A DNA stretch of 59,750 nucleotides, taken from the NCBI RefSeq assembly GCF_001039355.2, contig NW_019775876.1, forward strand, positions 123,013 to 182,762, read 5' to 3'. Within the stretch, counting starts at the first letter, position 1. Each line of letters opens with the position of its first letter. A program made the position numbers and the translations under genes. This document shows, in pieces, positions 28,270-41,792 of this stretch. This DNA comes from Lingula anatina (Eukaryota; Brachiopoda; Lingulata; Lingulida; Lingulidae). Under the pieces are notes generated by a model, which did not search any database, was not told where the DNA came from, and saw nothing but the letters and a program-made list of their open reading frames with translations.

Positions 28270-29274
28270 TGGGGGGGGGGGGGGACAAACTATTGGTACA
28301 TGGGATTTCTACTGTAGTACCTCACAGGCTTAGTTTCCACGTATTTCCGTCTACAGCATATGCCTGACTCTTTCAGACTGAAAATCACACAAAATACACA
28401 GCATGGCCTGGTCCTGCAAGGAGGTTGACAGGGGGGCAGCAATCTTTGTTCTTTTCTTCTCGGTCCAGTCGAATAGGCATCCCGTAAACGCACAGCATTT
28501 ACCTGTAGTATTCAAATAAATTGTTATTAAACGCACTTATTACCTCGTATCAAGGCACAAAGAAGACATAATGAATACCAAACTACGCACTGGGAGCCTA
28601 CACTATTGCATGCCATCAATTATCCCTCCTTCCGGTTCAGGGGCATACTTAAAAGGAAAAAATACAATTTAATATGCAGTGTCGCGTTTCACAAAGAATG
28701 GATATCAAGACGCGCATGCGTAGATGGGATCGTATTTTTCGACAGTTTAAATTTGATTCATTTCGTATCACGGGCGAGAGCCTAAGAAGAAAGGGCATCA
28801 CTCGAGGTATTGTGCTGGAGAACATGAAAAATATCACTACGGTCGTCTTACAAAATGTGTGAATAGTGTTGCAAGGTACGCACAGAGCCAGGAGGAGAAA
28901 TTAAATCAAGCTCTTTGTTCTTTGAGATAAAGGGCAGGAGACTATCCGTGCGTGTTACTCTAAATTTGGAATTGTTTTAACATATTTTCTCACTCTGCAT
29001 AGTTAGTCGCCACAAATGTCTTATGTTGACTAGCTTAACAATCTTTGACGACGTAGGACCAAATAACCTCGCCCCACCTCTGCTAGTACAACCTTAATGC
29101 CAGTCTATTTGCACGTTCATACATGTATATGTACATGTATATAAGAAGGATGTTTTCAGTCTTTTGACAAAATGCCCTGTACTGTTGCCGTGTTTGTTCA
29201 CCGAACTTACTGCATTTTTCTTTTTCAAATGTATGGACTATCCGTTCTTCCCTGAACTAACCCAGCGACAAGAA

Positions 29275-29315
<41 letters not shown>

Positions 29316-30151
29316 AATGGTGATTACAAAACCAAAGACAATTTGCGAGGAATATTTTTAAGCAGATTCCCCATATACATTTAGTTCCTTATGCGGGCTC
29401 ACTGTAGGAACCTGCCCTCATAAAAAACTGCTCTGATCCTCCGCCAGGGTGCAGCACAGGAAGGCAGCTCTCACAGACGATCTCAAAGGGGACGTCTCAA
29501 AACACAGAACGACGCGGTGAAAAAGGTAACAACAAACTTATTTATGGATAGATATACTTGAATATAAATTAATAAAGAATCTAAGATGATGGGGGGTGGG
29601 GCTGGAGAGGACAGAGACACGCACCTTCATCTGGACATTAATAATGGGAGGAAGTATTGTCTACCGCAGGTGAATATGTTGAAAAATTAAACACATTATT
29701 ACAAGTCTTGAGTGAATGTTCATGCTCCACAATGATTTGTTGTTTTCATGACTATGATAGTATAAAGCATGTTAGAATGGAGTGGGAGAGAGACTATCAA
29801 ATCATATAATAGAACACCACAACAAAAAACAATAATCAGAAAAACATAAATGCGCCTTGCCCGCACGTAAAATAATACTTCTTCGACCCCTCTCTTTCCT
29901 CCACCACTCTCCTCCAGTCTGTATGCACATTTCGTCAGTCCGTCTTTCAGTGCTTCAAAGTTTACAACATTAAGCACTGCGGAGAACCCGACCGCTTTGG
30001 TGGCTGAGTCTAAATAAACGATGCCTCATGTTACGACTGGTTAAAAAGGCTGAAATTGAGTCCACATGCCCTCGAAGTCACCCTGAGGTTCCTTGTGCTG
30101 CATGGCGGTGAATTCCTCCGCACAATATCCTCCCCGACATATTGAGTTTAA
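26907..30151. other. No gene recognised, with microsatellites
   Basis: Only short open frames. The stretch holds a TG tract at 28225-28267 followed by a poly-G run at 28271-28284, and a CT tract at 29275-29313. No domain, RNA gene or clear exon was identified. Confidence 0.5.
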
Positions 30152-30408
30152 GGGTACATTCGCAATAAAACTATCGTACTATGTAGTTCGAACTAATTTC
30201 GCGGGGACTCTTGCTGAATGCAATAGAATTAAAAATTAACACCCTCCTGGCGTTGAGTAGAATACAGAGAAGCTGGTGATTATACGAGTACTTTGGAAAC
30301 GAATTAAAGGAGGCGTGTTAATCTGTTAATCGGATTGCATTCAGCGAGAGTCCCCGCGGAGTAAGTTGAAACTACCCATAGTACGATAGTTTCATTGTGA
30401 ACACATCC
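30152..30408. mobile_element. Inverted-repeat (MITE-like) element 1
   Basis: The left end (about 30152-30225) is the imperfect reverse complement of the right end (about 30335-30408). The best-matched blocks are AAACTATCGTACTATG against CATAGTACGATAGTTT and TGAATGCAAT against ATTGCATTCA, with GGGGACTC/GAGTCCCC also paired. The roughly 100-bp centre is not coding. It is a short non-autonomous element or fold-back repeat; no transposase is present. Confidence 0.8.
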
Positions 30409-30433
30409 TGAGACGGCGATTTCCTTTAAGACT

Positions 30434-30630
30434 CCGTTCACCTAAAAAAATCTATTTTCTAAAAGTCTATTTTCTATTCGCGGTATCTTGTGATCACTCC
30501 GAGCGCAGCCGAGAATTAATTACAGCTTTGGAAGTAACTGGCTCGCGGGGTATTCAGGGCACAGACCGTGATCACAAGATACCGCGAATAGAAAATAGAT
30601 TTTTAGAAAATAGATTTTGCATGTGAACGG
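30434..30630. mobile_element. Inverted-repeat (MITE-like) element 2
   Basis: The ends are CCGTTCAC at 30434-30441 and GTGAACGG at 30623-30630. Inside them the arms carry TCTATTTTCTA and TATTCGCGGTATCTTGTGAT on the left and their reverse complements on the right, giving arms of about 60 bp around a roughly 70-bp centre. It is probably a non-autonomous DNA element, lying only 25 bp from element 1. Confidence 0.85.
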
Positions 30631-33600
30631 TCCCTTACCATATGCTTTCCGCCACCCTGGGTGTCATAGTGCTTTACACGATCCCTATATTTGACCCGGC
30701 ATAAATAGCTGAGCTATAGATATAGAATCGAAATTACAATAGACACGGAAACTCAGGGGACTCGAGCATCGGTGCATATTTACAGATGCAGTGCAGTCTG
30801 TAAAGCGGTCACGGTCTGTGTGTTTGTGTACACTATTACCAAATGCCATTTATTTATTTCATAAAAATCTTGAATTGAATCTGTATGAGCCTGGAATTAA
30901 AATTAACCCATAATGTTATCAGCCTTGAGATACAATAAGTATAATTTCTTTTAGGCTATATCGTCTAAATATTCCTTATTTGTCTTAGAATTTAATCGGT
31001 TGAAAAATCAAAGTATACGAATGACTGACATATTTTAAATAGCGTTATGATGTCTTAAACTAAAAAAAAAGAAACAAACCATGACCCAGTTTCTATAAAA
31101 TTTCCAACCTGAAAAAAAAAATTACCCCAGTATTTCACCTGGTGATGTATTCAGTTCACTTTTCCATTGCCCTGTTAGCTGCAGTGCGTGTTAGTTTTCT
31201 GTATCCCCGCCTGGAGTAATCAGTGGAAATTTGGAATATCGCAGCTTTAATCTATTTTGAGGTCGCTCTTACTTCACCCCTTAAAGTTTACATGGCACGA
31301 CCTTAAGACCTCCACAAAGCGGCTTTGTGCATTCAATTTTAAGGGAGAGAGGGGAGTGATTTTGATTATGCTGTAAGTCTTTTTTTTTTCGGATCCTCTG
31401 TAGGAATGAACCGGGAAAGAAGGGCAAATAATTTGTAATGCACGTTCGTGCATGTTTAAATTTGTACTTAAGTTAAGACGTTGAAATGTTGCTATAGTAA
31501 TCTCTCTCTCTCACTCACACACGCACACACACACACACACACACATAATAATGATAATAAAAAACTACACCAACAAAACATAATCAACACACTTTTTATC
31601 AGCGACTCTACGGCGAATTTACGGATCAATTCCATAGAAAGAAAAAAAATTAAAAATGTATTACAAACTTGTTCAAATATTTGTTTAACTTCGACATTTG
31701 CGATGCCAGCTCCTTCATGCCCTCATTCCTTTGAATCGCTAGATGATGTCGATATCATTGTCCCACAACTGAAATATTCATCAAAACTTGTTTGTACATC
31801 TGTTTTATCATTTTCATAATAATCGCCATCATTCAAGTCTAGTCTTAAACAATTCACAAAACGCTATAAAACGGACAGATGGTAGCTGGAGGAGGGAGGC
31901 ATACTCAACAGCGTCAGTGTAGTTAATTAACGCGTCGGTCACTTCTAACGAAATCGGTAAGGAAGGAAACCAGGGGGGCTGATTTGGGGTGGGGTGGGGT
32001 GGAGAGTTTAAAAAATGACTATCTTCCTGATACATGTCTCTTTGGCTGATGTCTTTTATTATTATTATTTTTTTTTGGGGGAGGGGGGGCGGGGGGGAGG
32101 TGTCGAGAATTCAATGGTGTATTTTTTTTACCATGTACTCAGCAGGTATTGTTAAGACGCGAGGTTCTTAATACATGTATGCGCAGTTCTATACCAACAA
32201 AATTAAACAATAGTGCAGTGCTTGAAAATATAACCTAAAGTAAAAGCATTTGTGAATCCAGGCAGTATGGACGTTGGGGTTTCGATATGATAGCTTTCAA
32301 AATTGGGTAGTACGCCATTACAAGTGCCGCACAATGATAAATAAGGAATCAACCAACACGTAATAACAGAGTTTGGAGAGAGCCAGATTAAAAAGAACAG
32401 AACAAGACACAAAGGTCGTGTACACTTCCCGTGCTCTATCCTTGAAAGACATCGAAAAAGCATTTCGTATGTTTTCTTTCTTTTTTTTCAAAAACAAAGT
32501 CTTGGTGCAAGGGGTCACGAGAAGAATCTTTCCTGTGACCGATTGCGATACAGGCGCTCTTTAATATGGGAGACGCGAAAGTATCATCCCATTCAGTGAA
32601 CTGTTTTAAAAGCTCTTTGTTTTGTAGCAATCGCTTACGCCCCACCATCATAATTCTTTCATCACTGCACACTTAGCGTCCTTATTAGTTTCCTCCCCTC
32701 TCTTTAATGCGTCTTTTTTCATCCTTTAACAGTGTACGAGCATCCAAATGTAAACTGCTTCGCCAACACATTATATTTTCATTTTTCATTTCATTTTCTT
32801 GTAGATATGTATATATATATATTTCAGTTTTACAATGCTTTTGATGTAAACACCTATCAAAAGTAATTAATAATAAGACTCATTCTTTAAAGAGTATTTT
32901 CTATCAATTAAGAAAAAAAAACTTCTTCAGTATAAACATAAAAATCGATTTAATTTTCATAAAGTTATTAGCATATGATTGGGGTTAACTAAACGGGACT
33001 GTTACAAAATTATATCTTTATATCTTATTTACCATAACTTATAGATGATAGCAGAAAAGGCTCTTTTTCTAAATCACTATAGGATGTCATTCCATTCATC
33101 GAGATGAATGGAAAAAAACAACAAAAAACAAACAAAAAAGTGATTCAGCAAATTACATAAAATTAGATTTAGTAGAAAAATCTAATTAGATGTTGTATAA
33201 ATTAGACGGAATAAAATTTAGCTAGTTTCAATCGTCTTAATTTTTCTATTCCATTGTCAGAAGTTTCATTTGCACTTCCTCTATTTGAACCGGGCACTAT
33301 GTATAATTTTTATTTTTCTTTCTTTTCTTTAACACTGTGAAAACATGTGAGGATCTTGGTGTTTTATTACATTATTACGATGACAGATGTTGCAGCAAAA
33401 ATGAGATTAGCCCCCCCCCCAAAAAAAAAAAAAAAAAAAAAAAGAAAGAAAAAAATAGAGAGAAAGGGAAGGTGAGAGGACTGAGATGACATGACCATAA
33501 CAATAGGGGGGGGGGGGAAAAGAAAAAATTGAATGTATTCACTCCAATCTGCCCCAACATTGGTTTAAATATTTTAATATCCAAAATATAACCAAAAAAA

Positions 33601-33992
33601 GGATGTTACAGTTTGGCTGTGCTGTATGAGATGATAGAAAATTTCAAAATAGTTATTTTGATAACAATAGTGAATAAAAGGAGGTATTTCTTTTCTTAAA
33701 TTATGTTTATTTTAGGCCGATTTAAAGCTTTTTCTTTTAAAAAGGCTAATTTCTCGAACTTTATTATTCAGTATGAGCTTATGTTTAACTCGCTTATCTG
33801 CTACATATAGTACATTGTTCATGAAAACGTTTTTGCAATAAAAATTCAGAACTTATATTGTATACACTCTTCTCGTATTCTGATCTGTTTATACTCATCA
33901 CTGCCTTTAAAAAAGAGATGTTGTAAATAAATTTAGTAGAAGACAATGCACAATTTTCTTATGTATTGCTGACGACTGCGTTGATAAATCAC
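30631..33992. other. No gene recognised, with microsatellites
   Basis: Short open frames without recognisable domains. The stretch includes a compound (TC)n/(AC)n tract at 31500-31545, G-rich tracts near 32078-32100, and facing poly-C/poly-A and poly-G runs at about 33410-33520. Confidence 0.5.
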
Positions 33993-34042
33993 ATCTTAGG
34001 TCCTAAAAGTCAGTCAGATCTTAGGTCCTAAAAGTCAGTCAG
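33993..34042. repeat. Perfect tandem pair of a 25-bp unit
   Basis: 33993-34017 and 34018-34042 are identical copies of a unit beginning atcttaggtcctaaaag. They lie head to tail without spacer in otherwise unremarkable DNA. Confidence 0.95.
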
Positions 34043-35217
34043 AATTTTTTAAAAATCAAACAAATAAAATTTCTAAGACCTTTTTATAAGGTGAAACTTA
34101 TAGTCTCTCTCAGTGTATATTTTTTTAGCCCTGGGGTAAATTTTAGAGTCATTTGCTCTTGATCACATATTTCTAATCTATTGTGCATGGACTGCGGCTA
34201 AACTTACTCACTGGTCCTGAAACGGACACAAATAAACACTTCTGTCATTTTCTATGCTAAATCCTCAGTAACGTACACGTTTTTAAGTACAGGCCACCCG
34301 CTGCTTTTATTTGTATGCGATACCGTCATATTTGTTTGAGGAAGGATCTCTCAAGAAGATATCCATGTGGAAATTTATCACAATGGATGAAGCAGTACTG
34401 GTAACTATGCTATGTACTTGACCTTTTCTTGTACCGCTTCTGGAGACGCGAATCTCTGCAGTTCTCAAATACCTAACGCATGAATTCCTGGGTATTTATT
34501 GTTTCACTTCAATACAGTTTTCAGTTTGTGGATCCAAATAATTTAATTTTCAAAGGAGTACAGAATTCGAACGCGCATGGTTTCTTGGTGGGCATAAAAC
34601 TCTTGAAAGCCATGAAAAAACTAGAAACTAATTCCTTCTTGAAATAATTCCGAAAAAAGAAAGTATCACTTTGTTAAAACTTTTGATCATATGCACTCCC
34701 AACACTTTGATCCCTGTTGTATTTTTTCTTTTAGTGATAGACTGACTGCTACCAAGAAGAAAAGCTGTTTATGTACAGTTATTTACAGAAAAACATTGAG
34801 TCTCAATTAGGGAAACTAAATTATTAGGAGTCTACAGTAGTTACTAGAAAGTAGACGGTATTTTGCTATATTAATTTTTTATGTGAAAAAGAAAAACCAA
34901 AATGAGTATCAAAGCCTGTAGACACTAAAAAACGATTTTTACAGAAACTTTTAGTAGGCCTACTGTCAGGAATGTGGGCCCCTACTTCTGTTAATTTTGG
35001 TGCCATACCATTTTAAAAGCCAGTTAAAATACACATCAAGACCAGGTGATGTGAATGAGTTCTGCTGTTCGCTTCAGTGCCTAAAGTATTATCAGCGGTT
35101 CAAATACATTATGTGAGGAAATTAGGTCGCATTTTACGCAAACAATAAATAATGAGATACGACCTCGTTTACTTATGGAGTGAATATTGACCTCTTTATT
35201 TACCCACTAGCCTGCGC
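34043..35217. other. No gene recognised
   Basis: AT-rich non-coding-looking sequence up to the start of the triplicated segment. No element ends or RNA genes were seen. Confidence 0.5.
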
Positions 35218-36333
35218 TGCCAGACACTAGAACAGGGGGGACCTCGAGCTGTACATGTCAGCTCATGGAATGTTCATTAAAAAATAAACAATTAAACCGA
35301 GTCCCTGTTTACATGAAGTACGACAGTAAATATCAGTAGATGCCGCGAGTTATCGAGCATTAACGGTTTCATTTATGGGTAGGCTTACTGGTAGTCTGCC
35401 TATAGGCCTAAAAGCAGACATTTCTGTATTGCTGAAGTGGAATATTTCGTTTGCAGACTTTCGTTATTCCCATTCTTTATTTTTGTCACGCCTACTGTAC
35501 AGAATATTGACTTAATTTTGGACTTTGTGGTTCTTTGGAATAGGTTTGCCAACATCAAGGCTACCCATGCATCGATGGATGCTGCACAATTTGCTACATT
35601 GTAGCGAAGACAACATATGCAAAATGTGCGACTGAAAGGTGCAAAGTTAATGTAAATGTCCCTTTCTTTAAAGGCTAATATTGCACCAGTCTTTTTGCGT
35701 TTTGAAACTAAAGCTGTTCTTCTTATTAAATGCCCACTACAATAACCCCGCAGACGTTATAAATAACTCAGCAATCACGTGACTCATTGTGAGGTTGCAC
35801 ATGCGGGGAGCGAGAGAAAACCGAGAATTAGGCTACAGATTTCGCCGATTATAACTTCGCCGGGATATATCGCCGTTTGCCACCAGGTGGGTTCGGTAGT
35901 ACACTAATTCAACACTTTAATTTCGTAATGGCTCGTACGTAGTCAACGTAGAAATGTCGAAATCAGGCAAAACTACCTCGATGCTTTCGTGACATCTTTT
36001 GCATTACCAAAATGGCGGACTTGCGTTATACGCCAGTTCAGGTTGCGCAGAAACATTGATTAATTAGCCGAATTTCGCGCATTGCAATAGAACGGTGCAG
36101 CAGTGATTAGATAAATTGATAGCTTAACTAGCTGTGTATTAAATCTCAGAACGCTCTCTAAATAAGAAAGACGCTGATGAGTCGAATTCTGTGCAGTAAT
36201 TTTAAAGGGCTGGAGGTCAGCGAGTAGAAGGTCGGACGAGCTTGTCGGCTTTAATAGGTGCACACTTGGGTTGTTCGCTTGTCGAGTTCTTTTACGGGCG
36301 TGACAGCACACGTAGAAGAGATACTTATCCAAT
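35218..36333. repeat. Triplicated region, copy A (1.1 kb)
   Basis: Aligns with 36335-37444 and, from about 35515, with 42353 onward. It stops at the single n at 36334. Copies A and B differ by only a handful of changes, including a 7-bp deletion near 36498 in B, so they may come from the same haplotype. A minus-strand 90-codon open frame at 36060-36332 recurs in all copies only because the DNA is duplicated. Confidence 0.9.
35750..36030 (+). promoter_or_regulatory. Possible promoter-like block (three copies)
   Basis: This is locally richer in CpG than its surroundings. It holds TATAAATAA near 35758, the palindrome TCACGTGA (35775-35782, E-box/CLEAR-like), a CTCF-core-like CCACCAGGTGGG (35880-35891) and a YY1-like AAAATGGCGG (36009-36018) whose ATG opens a 15-codon frame. 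Equivalent motifs lie at 36992 and 37121 in copy B and at 42719 and 42848 in copy C. The motif names are consensus resemblances only; no downstream exon was found. Confidence 0.3.
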
Positions 36334-36334
36334 N

Positions 36335-39300
36335 CTGCCAGACACTAGAACAGGGGGGACCTGGAGCTGTACATGTCAGCTCATGGAATGTTCATTAAAA
36401 AATAAACAATTAAACCGAGTCCCTGTTTACATGAAGTACGACAGTAAATATCAGTAGATGCCGCGAGTTATCGAGCATTAACGGTTTCATTTATGGGTAC
36501 TGGTAGTCTGCCTATAGGCCTAAAAGCAGACATTTCTGTATTGCTGAAGTGGAATATTTCGTTTGCAGACTTTCGTTATTCCCATTCTTTATTTTTGTCA
36601 CGCCAACTGTACAGAATATTGACTTAATTTTGGACTTTGTGGTTCTTTGGAATAGGTTTGCCAACATCAAGGCTACCCATGCATCGATGGATGCTGCACA
36701 ATTTGCTACATTGTAGCGAAGACAACATATGCAACATGTGCGACTGAAAGGTGCAAAGTTAATGTAAATGTCCCTTTCTTTAAAGGCTAATATTGCACCA
36801 GTCTTTTTGCGTTTTGAAACTAAAGCTGTTCTTCTTATTAAATGCCCACTACAATAACCCCGCAGACGTTATAAATAACTCAGCAATCACGTGACTCATT
36901 GTGAGGTTGCACATGCGGGGAGCGAGAGAAAACCGAGAATTAGGCTACAGATTTCGCCGATTATAACTTCGCCGGGATATATCGCCGTTTGCCACCAGGT
37001 GGGTTCGGTAGTACACTAATTCAACACTTTAATTTCGTAATGGCTCGTACGTAGTCAACGTAGAAATGTCGAAATCAGGCAAAACTACCTCGATGCTTTC
37101 GTGACATCTTTTGCATTACCAAAATGGCGGACTTGCGTTATACGCCAGTTCAGGTTGCGCAGAAACATTGATTAATTAGCCGAATTTCGCGCATTGCAAT
37201 AGAACGGTGCAGCAGTGATTAGATAAATTGATAGCTTAACTAGCTGTGTATTAAATCTCAGAACGCTCTCTAAATAAGAAAGACGCTGATGAGTCGAATT
37301 CTGTGCAGTAATTTTAAAGGGCTGGAGGTCAGCGAGTAGAAGGTCGGACGAGCTTGTCGGCTTTAATAGGTGCACACTTGGGTTGTTCGCTTGTCGAGTT
37401 CTTTTACGGGCGTGACAGCACACGTAGAAGAGATACTTATCCAATTGCTCTTTTGGAATTTAAAGATGGACTTGTCATGCTCATTTTTATACAGTGAAAC
37501 TCAAAAAGATATCACATTAATGCTGTGGTAGAATTCAATTAATTAGGGCAGGCGCAGACCTCGACGTATCTACATCATATGTCAGTCGCAAATAGGGTCT
37601 GGAGAGTGTTGCATCGACTTTGGAATATTTCGGTATTAAAGTTTTTGTTTGTTAACCTACAAGGGCATTGTCATATGAAAAACAGCGTGAGGAGGGCCGT
37701 TTTAGACCTATTTTGAGCATGAGCTAGGTCTACCATTTTAATCAGAAAGACACTGTATCGATTTTAAATTAATTTTCTTGAAATCAGTAGGCCTGTTCGT
37801 GTCTTTGTAGGCTTTATCATAAATTGGCAGTACATCGTTAACATTTCCACATAAAATTTTATACCTATTTGTAGCTCCTTTGGGATGGTAATTAATTTGA
37901 AAATCCAATTCGCGAAAGTGCGTAGGCTTATACTAAGTGGTTGAGATACTCGCTGTTTTTAACCACATACGCAATTTTAGCGTATTAAGTTCTACTGTTT
38001 CAGTTGCCAATTTACTTTTATTTCACAGAATTAATTTTAATTCAGCCACTTCTGTCACATTAGGTAACCCTTCACGTTTCAGTGTCAATTGCATTTGATC
38101 CGATCAGTGCTGATCGGTTTAAATCTGCATTCTTGTATACATAGTATTTTGCTGAAGTAGAAAAAAATCGCTAGGGGCCTACTGTTTTACATGACTCTTT
38201 TTTACTTTAAAATTTTTCTCGTATTCTGTATGATGATTGACCTGAAGTAATATTTATTTCCCAGCTTTCTCAAGTTAAATATCTGAATGCACATTATTTA
38301 TGACGAATGAGTTTCACGATCTATTCATGACCAAAGTGATACATATTTCTGAAGAAATATGATGGGTTATCAGGCGTGTACTGAGATCATACTATAACAT
38401 ACAAATGAAATACTTCGAAGAAAAAAAAATCATTTAGTGAATCTAACTGTTAGAATTGAAAGTGATTGTGAAATGGAATCTGTTTATGAAAGTAAATCTG
38501 ATGTTGAAAGTGAATCTGATTGTTAAACTGATCCGTAAACATTGCTACATTTATGAGTAGACATGTTTTACTACTTATTTGGCATGGATTTTGGGAATAA
38601 ATACTAAAAGAACTAGCTCGTTACAAGCATTCCCGATTTCAGGGATGTCCAATCCTTATAAATGATATTGGTATAAAGTTTTATCCCCTAGTAAATCAGC
38701 CATTTCAAAATATATCAGTATATCAAATTTTAAGTTGTGCGACTTGTCTTCGATTAAAGAATTTGCTTTAATTTTCTTGAATACTTATCTTGAAATATAT
38801 TTTTTCATTTGCTACAATACATCATCTGTTTAGGCTGAATTTTGAAAGCGTTATTTAACTTGGATCAATTTAATACTTATTTAGGACCTTATTGTATTCC
38901 TTTTTATCATGTTGGCTTTGTATTTTTGTCAGAAAATATCTGTCTTCATAATTATTAAACTGAAAGTTTGTCAGGAAACCAGGAAATTCAAGTCTTTTAC
39001 GGTTGGAATTCATGCTTATAGTGACTTATTATTCACCTGACACGAAACCGAAGTCGAGGAAAAAATATCAGAATTAAGAAGTTGTTTTACTACTACTACT
39101 ACTAATGCGGGGATTTCGACTTCGCCCAGAAAATCGAAATATTTTACTGAAAAATCTTACGTAAACATTGACAGGCACAATGTTTGTACTCCAAACAATA
39201 TATTTGAAAAACACTCGGTATTTCTTTAAATAATGTAGGTACTTTGATTTGTTTTATTATTTATTACTATATTTTTTACTATTTTACTTAGCTTTTTTTT

Positions 39301-39910
39301 GCAATCACGTCATTTAAAAATCTTGAAAAAAAAAAGAAAAAAAAAAGAAAAAATTTTTTATACAGAAGAATGTGGCGAGTTTAGAATGAATCTAAAGTAA
39401 ATTTCATTGTGACTTTCATGTTTTAAATGTTTTGCACAATATTCGAATTAAATATTCTGGCTGTTTTTATGACAGAGGGCCTACAGGGCATTAATGTAGA
39501 CAGATATATTTGAGGAAGTTAAACGGTTTAAATAAGTATCATGTTCAAAGTCGTGTGTCGTCTGTGTAAATTTGCATGAATATTTATTGAAGTTACTGTT
39601 ATTTCTTAAACAAACATCAATAGACAACATCGCTCAGATAATTGGAAGCTTTGTGTGTTATTTTGCGGTATAGACCCTCGAACTTACGTGGAAGACCTTG
39701 CTTACGTCATAACGCCTAATTCTCACCAGCTGGCATACGTGTTTTTAAGCTGCTTTGCCTTCCATCAGTTTAATATTTACAGTACAAAAAAAAAAAATAA
39801 TAATAAAAAAAAAAATAANGGGAAACCTTTGCTTACGTAAAACCCCTTAATTCTCCCCAGCGGGCAACCTTTTTTTTAAGTGTTTTGCTTTCCATCATTT
39901 TAATATTTAC

Positions 39911-39952
<42 letters not shown>

Positions 39953-40118
39953 GAAACCCATCCCTTGTGTTTTGACGTAAAATAAAAGTTTTCTAACTTC
40001 ACACCGTTGATAAAGGTTTGCTACTGTAAAGACAACATATTAAAGAAACGTTTTAAGTTGTAAAAATCTCTGTCCGATCTTATTCTGCAGGGAATTACTA
40101 ATGTATTGATGCCATTGC

Positions 40119-40172
<54 letters not shown>

Positions 40173-41509
40173 TTACTCGTAGTGCTGACTTATTTGTCAA
40201 ATAGACGGGATCAGTTTTACACCGTAATTTTACACCTGAGTAGCACATGAACTAAAAATGGTCATTTTCAGATCAGAATAAATTGGTTAAAATCCAACTA
40301 CAAACTATTGAACTCAAATATCACCCACTCATTTTGTGTTAAAAACAAGCTCAATATTTCATTTAAGATTACTATTACTGATTTATGCTGGGGTCGCAGA
40401 GGGCATTACAGATTTTGGTCTAATATCTACATATTTTATTTGCCCAGCCGTTTCCTGATCAAACCGGGTATACACACAATGGCCAGGTAATAGAAAACAG
40501 TAGTTCGGGCAGATATTTTCTGTTTTATCTAGGTAATAAGACATGCTTAATTTGAAGTACACGAATTTGTTAAAATTGGGTTATACTCGCCGTGTTAAGT
40601 ACCCGAGTATCGTGGTAACGACAGAGGCCTGCGGCTCATAGATGTGAGCTTGCGGTGACCTTTGAAAAAGTCGTCTTGAACCGTGACGGGATTTTTAAAG
40701 TAGCCAACCCTTTTTTAAACAATTTAAAATAATATGTAAAATTAATGCGGCCACTGGACTTCTTGTTCTTGCTGGTCGGTACACAAAAATGAACCGACCC
40801 TTAAAGGCAACTTTACGTCGATAGTTTGAGGATGAAAATAATGTTTTTGAGAAGGCTATGCAGTGTACGTGAAATAAGTCCATGTCAGTAATGGCGAACT
40901 ACGTCTTTATTACTAAGTGTAAAACAGCTGCCTTGTAATAATCTAAATACCCACAATGTTTTGTTATTTTATGTCGAAGGCTCATAAATGATGCTAAGAA
41001 TCAAAATAATTACGATTTTGTGATAGATCTCTCATCATAAATACGTCATAAATGTCAATCAAATACCGCATTTCAATTCATTGAGGCATTTCTGTCCGAA
41101 ATGAGAGAAATTCAACTCAGCTGCTCAAGTCTACGCTTCTTTCAGATACATCCGCAGTAGCCAGCTATATATTAGGACATCATCGAGGTTTGCAATATGT
41201 CAATGGACATTTGCCAAGAACACGTCATCTGAACTATATTAATCCCGAGGGCAATACTTTTAGCCCCGATTGTGTGATAGTGTTAAACCCCTAAACCACC
41301 GGGAACTCTTACGCCACAAAAGTTTCATGGAAAAATCCGGTAGCAAGATTCAGAATGTATAAAAGTTTAAGTTTATAAAAGCCCTTTAAACTAATGTTAT
41401 TTCATTTAAAAAAGCTAGTAAAGAGTTAATTTCTCTCTCTGTTTTCTTTGCTGTGTCTTGTGGCTCATTGCATCAGAATGGCGTCTCTCCTTGTTTTACA
41501 AATGAAAAA

Positions 41510-41544
<35 letters not shown>

Positions 41545-41792
41545 AATAAAATGGTTTCACTGATATTACTGAGGGTCATTTTACAGTAGCAATTTCAACT
41601 GTTGGCTTTTAACTGTAGGCCTATTTGACGGTATGTCTTTTGGCAGATAGGAGTCTTGACGTAAAAAGATTTGTAGTTACGATATGTTTTCCGTATCATC
41701 TACTTACTGGGATTGTGCGACTGTTTTTGGATGCATATCATTATGAAAATACGGAAATATGTTGCTTGTGCGAAATGTATCATCTTCTACAT
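36335..41792. repeat. Duplicated region, copy B (5.5 kb)
   Basis: Starts directly after the n at 36334. From 36626 to 41792 it matches copy C (42353-47519) with a few percent divergence and many small indels. After catcttctacat (41781-41792) copy B continues into a retrotransposon fragment, while copy C continues into unique sequence. It includes an AT tract at 40121-40164 that is missing from copy C, and an AAAT tract at 41511-41544. No gene is recognised. Confidence 0.9.
39690..39949. repeat. 130-bp duplicate around a single n, error-like right half
   Basis: 39690-39818 is repeated at 39820-39949 across the n at 39819. The right half has many homopolymer-type differences and ends in a long poly-A. 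The equivalent place in copy C (about 45335-45500) has one copy only. A low-quality read end is the likeliest source. Confidence 0.8.

Noticed and set aside
30187-30200. Possible tRNA or SINE B-box (gttcgaact)
   Set aside because: It is part of a short palindrome inside an inverted-repeat element. No A-box or cloverleaf could be placed, and no tRNA gene was found elsewhere.
41625-41792. N-terminal extension of the reverse-transcriptase frame
   Set aside because: The same DNA occurs in copy C without the retroelement, so the first 56 codons are flanking sequence read by chance into the insertion.
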